Below are positions 43,603 through 46,133 of a stretch of 46,133 bases of DNA, in pieces. The notes beneath the pieces are model-generated. The model was given only the letters and a program-made list of their open reading frames with translations. It was not told the origin of the DNA and did not search any database. The stretch is from Bacillus thermozeamaize (GTDB lineage Bacteria; Bacillota; Bacilli; ZCTH02-B2). Each line of letters begins with the position of its first letter. Position 1 is the stretch's first letter. Position numbers and translations under genes: made by a program. Location: contig LZRT01000130.1 in assembly GCA_002159075.1 (NCBI GenBank), positions 1 through 46,133 on the forward strand, written 5' to 3'.

Positions 43603-45388
43603 GAAACGACCTCCCTGCACCATCCAGCCTCTTCTCCGGCAAAGGCTCTTCCCGTTGCTGCCGGGCGGCCATCTGTGCATAGACACCGCCCGCCGCCAAC
43701 AACGCGTCGTGTGTCCCCTGCTCCACGATTCTCCCCTCGTCCAACACAATGATCTGGTCGGCATCCTGCACCGAAGAGATGCGATGGCTGACGATAATGG
43801 TCGTCCGCCCGCTGCGATACCTTCGCAAATCCTGCAGGATGCGGGTCTCCGTATCGGCGTCCACAGCCGAGAGGCTGTCATCCAGAATTAAAATGGAAGG
43901 CTCCTTGAGCAGCGCCCGCGCCATGCAGACCCGCTGCCGCTGCCCGCCTGAAAGCGTGACCCCCCGTTCACCTAAAAGCGTGCCGTATTGCCGTGGGAAT
44001 TGCATGATCTTCTCGTGGATATGAGCCAGTGACGCAGCGCCATGAATCTCTGCCTCCGTATGGGAAACGGGGTGAAAGTCGATATTGTCATAAATGGCCG
44101 TCGAAAACAAGAAATTGTCCTGTGGCACATAGCCAATCTGGCTCCTCAGTACGGCCAGGGGGATTCTCTCCAGCGGCATGCCATCCACCTGGATCGTCCC
44201 GGGAGGGGGATCAAACAACCGCAGCAGCAGCTGGACGAGCGTGCTTTTCCCGCTTCCCACCCTGCCGACCACCCCAAGCGTACTGCCTGCCGGAATGTCC
44301 AGGGTCACCCCGTGCAAGGCCGGCCGGCTGTTGCCAGGATAGAAAAAGGTCAGATCCCGAATGACGATGTGGCCTTTCAGCGTTCGGACAGGGAGCGCCT
44401 CCTCATCCCGGATGGACGGCTCCATGGCCAGAATGCCGGCGATCCGCTGCTCGGCAGCCGCCGCCCGCTGAAACACATTGATCACACGGCCGATGCTCTC
44501 AATCGGCCAGATCAGCTGTGCCAGGTAGGTATGAAAAGCGATGAATTGACCCAGCGTGATCCTCCCCTCCATCGCCAGCCAACCGCCGTAGGTCATGGCA
44601 ATGAGAAAGCTGAGTCCGACAATGAGGCTGCTCATCGCGGCGAAGGCCGCACTGGATTGGATCAGCCGCCGGTTGGCCTCCACATTGGCCCGGTTGGCCT
44701 CCTCATAACGTGCCAGTTCGGCAGGTTCCTGGACAAACGCTTTGATCACCTGGATTCCGGAACAAAACTTCTGTACGCGTGTGTTCAGGTCGGCAAATGC
44801 CTCCTGGACGCCCCTGGAATGCCGCTGGATACGCCGGCGAAAAACATACGCAGCCAACGAAAGGAGAGGCAATGGGAGCAACACCCAAAAGGTCAGGAGC
44901 GGGTGGACGGTAACGCCCATCATGACCATCGACAGACTGACGAGAAAAATCGCCTCCACCAGCATCATGACGCCAAAGTTGGCTTTCTCCCGCAACAAGT
45001 TCATATCATTGGTGGCGTGCGCCATCAGATCGCCAATCCGCCGTCCTTGGTAATACTCCGCCGGCAGGCGAAGCCAGTGCGCAAACAAACGGCTGCGCAC
45101 GGAGCGCTCAAATTGCCTTCCCAAGTAATACAGGCGCAGCCGCGACGCAATACGGATGGCCGCCATCAAGACGGCGACAAGCAGCAACCAGAAACCGTGC
45201 TCCAAAGCGGTGATGGGACTCAATGTCCCGGCGGCATACGCATCGGCGAACGATTCCAGCACCTTTGGAATCAATAGCTGCGTCAAGACCGCCCCGATGA
45301 TCAGCACGAACGCGAACGCGTAACCCCCACGATTCTGCCGGAAGTGTTCGCGAAACAACCGTTCCCTCCTTGCCTCCGGTTTCAACAC
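43577..45388 (-). CDS. ABC exporter half-transporter, BmrC/YheI-like
   Basis: About 603 residues from the GTG at 45388, which has GGGAGGGGGG eight bases upstream; a TTG at 45358 with AAGGAGG is almost as good. Longer frames start at 45478 and 45529, but the first has no ribosome binding site and the second lies inside the upstream gene's terminator. Six membrane helices, then Walker A GRVGSGKST, signature LSGGQRQRVCMARAL and Walker B ILILDDSLSAVD, with Asp in place of the catalytic Glu. As in BmrC, that marks the degenerate ATP site of a heterodimer. Likely drug or lipid export at the membrane. Confidence 0.92.
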   Translation of the reverse strand: MLKPEARRERLFREHFRQNRGGYAFAFVLIIGAVLTQLLIPKVLESFADAYAAGTLSPITALEHGFWLLLVAVLMAAIRIASRLRLYYLGRQFERSVRSRLFAHWLRLPAEYYQGRRIGDLMAHATNDMNLLREKANFGVMMLVEAIFLVSLSMVMMGVTVHPLLTFWVLLPLPLLSLAAYVFRRRIQRHSRGVQEAFADLNTRVQKFCSGIQVIKAFVQEPAELARYEEANRANVEANRRLIQSSAAFAAMSSLIVGLSFLIAMTYGGWLAMEGRITLGQFIAFHTYLAQLIWPIESIGRVINVFQRAAAAEQRIAGILAMEPSIRDEEALPVRTLKGHIVIRDLTFFYPGNSRPALHGVTLDIPAGSTLGVVGRVGSGKSTLVQLLLRLFDPPPGTIQVDGMPLERIPLAVLRSQIGYVPQDNFLFSTAIYDNIDFHPVSHTEAEIHGAASLAHIHEKIMQFPRQYGTLLGERGVTLSGGQRQRVCMARALLKEPSILILDDSLSAVDADTETRILQDLRRYRSGRTTIIVSHRISSVQDADQIIVLDEGRIVEQGTHDALLAAGGVYAQMAARQQREEPLPEKRLDGAGRSFHGKRHTSG

Positions 45389-45493
45389 CTGCGCTTCCCC
45401 CCTCCCATCACGATAGATCCTGGCCTCATGTCCCCATCCATGCCATCTGCGCTTCCTCTTGCCCCTGTATTGTTCCATATGTAGTTCTATATC

Positions 45494-45539
45494 TAAAACA
45501 AAATACCCTTGATGGATGATCGGGTTCATCCAACAAGGG
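45494..45539 (-). terminator. Terminator of the heme monooxygenase gene
   Basis: Stem CCCTTG (45506-45511) and CAAGGG (45534-45539), with inner GGATGA/TCATCC. On the minus strand it is followed by TATTTTGTTTT. Confidence 0.7.
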
Positions 45540-45568
45540 CTGTTGTTTGTTGGGAAAACTTCACAGAC

Positions 45569-45892
45569 TTAATGGACCTGCCGGCTTTCCAACACTGGCT
45601 CCTGCCCGGAAGCGTTGTCAAAGCGAATCTGGAATTTCAACAAAAAGGGAAGGCACTTGGCGCAATGGGTCATTTGAAAATGACTGCTCTTCATGTATTC
45701 CTGAAAGTCCTGCTGCGATTTCCACATAGAACGGACGCAGATCTTGTCGCAATGTTCCGTCTGTTCCCCCGGAAGCACCTCGTAACTGAGCATGCCCGGA
45801 AACCCTGCCTGTGGCTTGAGAGATTGCAAGCGGTGGCGGATTTGCTCACCGTAACCTTTCTGTACCGAAAGCTGGTTCTCAAAAATAAACAT
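45569..45892 (-). CDS. IsdG/HmoA-type heme-degrading monooxygenase
   Basis: A small ABM-fold protein of 107 residues. By comparison with staphylococcal IsdG the triad Asn-Trp-His is present: N6 in FENQL, W57 in RSMWKSQQDF and H76 in HFQMTHCAK. Such enzymes open heme to release iron in the cytosol. Start ATG at 45892 with GGAGTGA. It is preceded by a sigma-A promoter overlapped by a near-perfect Fur box, which supports an iron-starvation role. It could otherwise be another ABM-domain oxygenase. Confidence 0.8.
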   Translation of the reverse strand: MFIFENQLSVQKGYGEQIRHRLQSLKPQAGFPGMLSYEVLPGEQTEHCDKICVRSMWKSQQDFQEYMKSSHFQMTHCAKCLPFLLKFQIRFDNASGQEPVLESRQVH

Positions 45893-45958
45893 GGCCGCTC
45901 ACTCCGTTGGTTTTGTCATCACATCACATGATTTCCACCATGCGTCACTCCATATTCA

Positions 45959-45988
45959 ATGATAATGATTCTCAGACTCATTTGTCAA
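45959..45988 (-). promoter_or_regulatory. Promoter of the heme monooxygenase gene
   Basis: On the minus strand TTGACA (45983-45988), an 18-bp spacer and TATCAT (45959-45964). The Fur box covers the -10 and spacer. Confidence 0.6.
45960..45974. promoter_or_regulatory. Fur box
   Basis: TGATAATGATTCTCA matches the 7-1-7 Fur consensus TGATAATNATTATCA at all but one of the defined positions and overlaps the promoter -10. Confidence 0.75.
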
Positions 45989-46057
45989 GCGTCATTACCC
46001 TTAACATGTCAAGCGTCTGAGAAAATGTCAGGTTTATCGTTCTATGAAAATGTCAGG
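45983..46057. repeat. Reiterated TGTCA boxes, possible insertion-sequence end
   Basis: Four TGTCA(A/G)G boxes start at 45983, 46007, 46026 and 46051. TGTCAAGCGTC is repeated with a 24-bp period and GAAAATGTCAGG with a 25-bp period. IS21-type elements carry multiple terminal repeats of this general kind. No transposase is visible before the window ends. Confidence 0.35.
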
Positions 46058-46133
46058 GAAGGTGCCTGACCGGGTATACGAGATTGTCCGAAACGTCTCC
46101 CCTCCTGTCAAGGGTTGCCGGTAAACCGGCGTC

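Overview
The window looks like a chromosomal segment of a moderately GC-rich, probably thermophilic, endospore-forming member of the Bacillales. Reasons: Firmicutes-type strong AGGAGG ribosome binding sites with frequent TTG/GTG starts; sporulation-type genes (two YjcZ-type miniproteins, two YheC/YheD-type ATP-grasp proteins); and the block yerA-like adenine deaminase / yerB / yerC / pcrB / pcrA / ligA / camS, which has the Bacillus gene order. The species cannot be named from sequence alone. No rRNA, tRNA or CRISPR array was seen. Both edges carry hints of mobile DNA: a transposase start on the left and reiterated TGTCA boxes on the right.

Layout. 1-2.6 kb: 5' end of an ISLre2-like transposase, then glmS (minus) with an attenuator-like leader and a remnant of a sigma-54 activator. 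2.6-4.6 kb: a two-gene plus-strand cassette, a TPR-like membrane protein and a PP2C-type phosphatase. 4.7-5.3 kb: thioredoxin and a peroxiredoxin remnant. 5.3-14.7 kb: a housekeeping minus-strand run (camS, ligA, pcrA, pcrB, yerC, yerB, adenine deaminase). 14.8-18 kb: a DUF2892 protein, a SIMPL-domain protein, an about 600-bp tandem duplication carrying two YjcZ genes, and an alpha/beta hydrolase. 18-22.4 kb: stand-alone TrpB2-type tryptophan synthase, a second hydrolase, a gene remnant, an enoyl-CoA hydratase and a DUF3870 protein.

22.5-30.9 kb holds methionine salvage from methylthioribose onward: mtnK-mtnA-rhodanese (minus) and mtnE, mtnW-mtnX-mtnB-mtnD (plus), with back-to-back promoters that share their -35 region. 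It is followed by an exported/membrane protein and an acyl-CoA dehydrogenase whose promoter holds a cre-like site and whose leader holds a terminator.

33.7-38.9 kb is the most unusual part: two YheC/YheD-type ATP-grasp proteins, a short KamA-family radical-SAM aminomutase and an arginine decarboxylase (speA), all on the plus strand with short gaps. ATP-grasp ligases, an amino-acid mutase and an amine-forming decarboxylase could together build and attach an unusual amino acid or amine, perhaps in sporulation; this is inference. SpeA feeds polyamine synthesis, whose by-product methylthioadenosine is what the nearby mtn genes recycle. The right end carries a DODA-type dioxygenase, an MscS channel, a LiaF-like protein, a BmrC/BmrD-type heterodimeric ABC exporter and an IsdG-type heme-degrading monooxygenase behind a Fur box.
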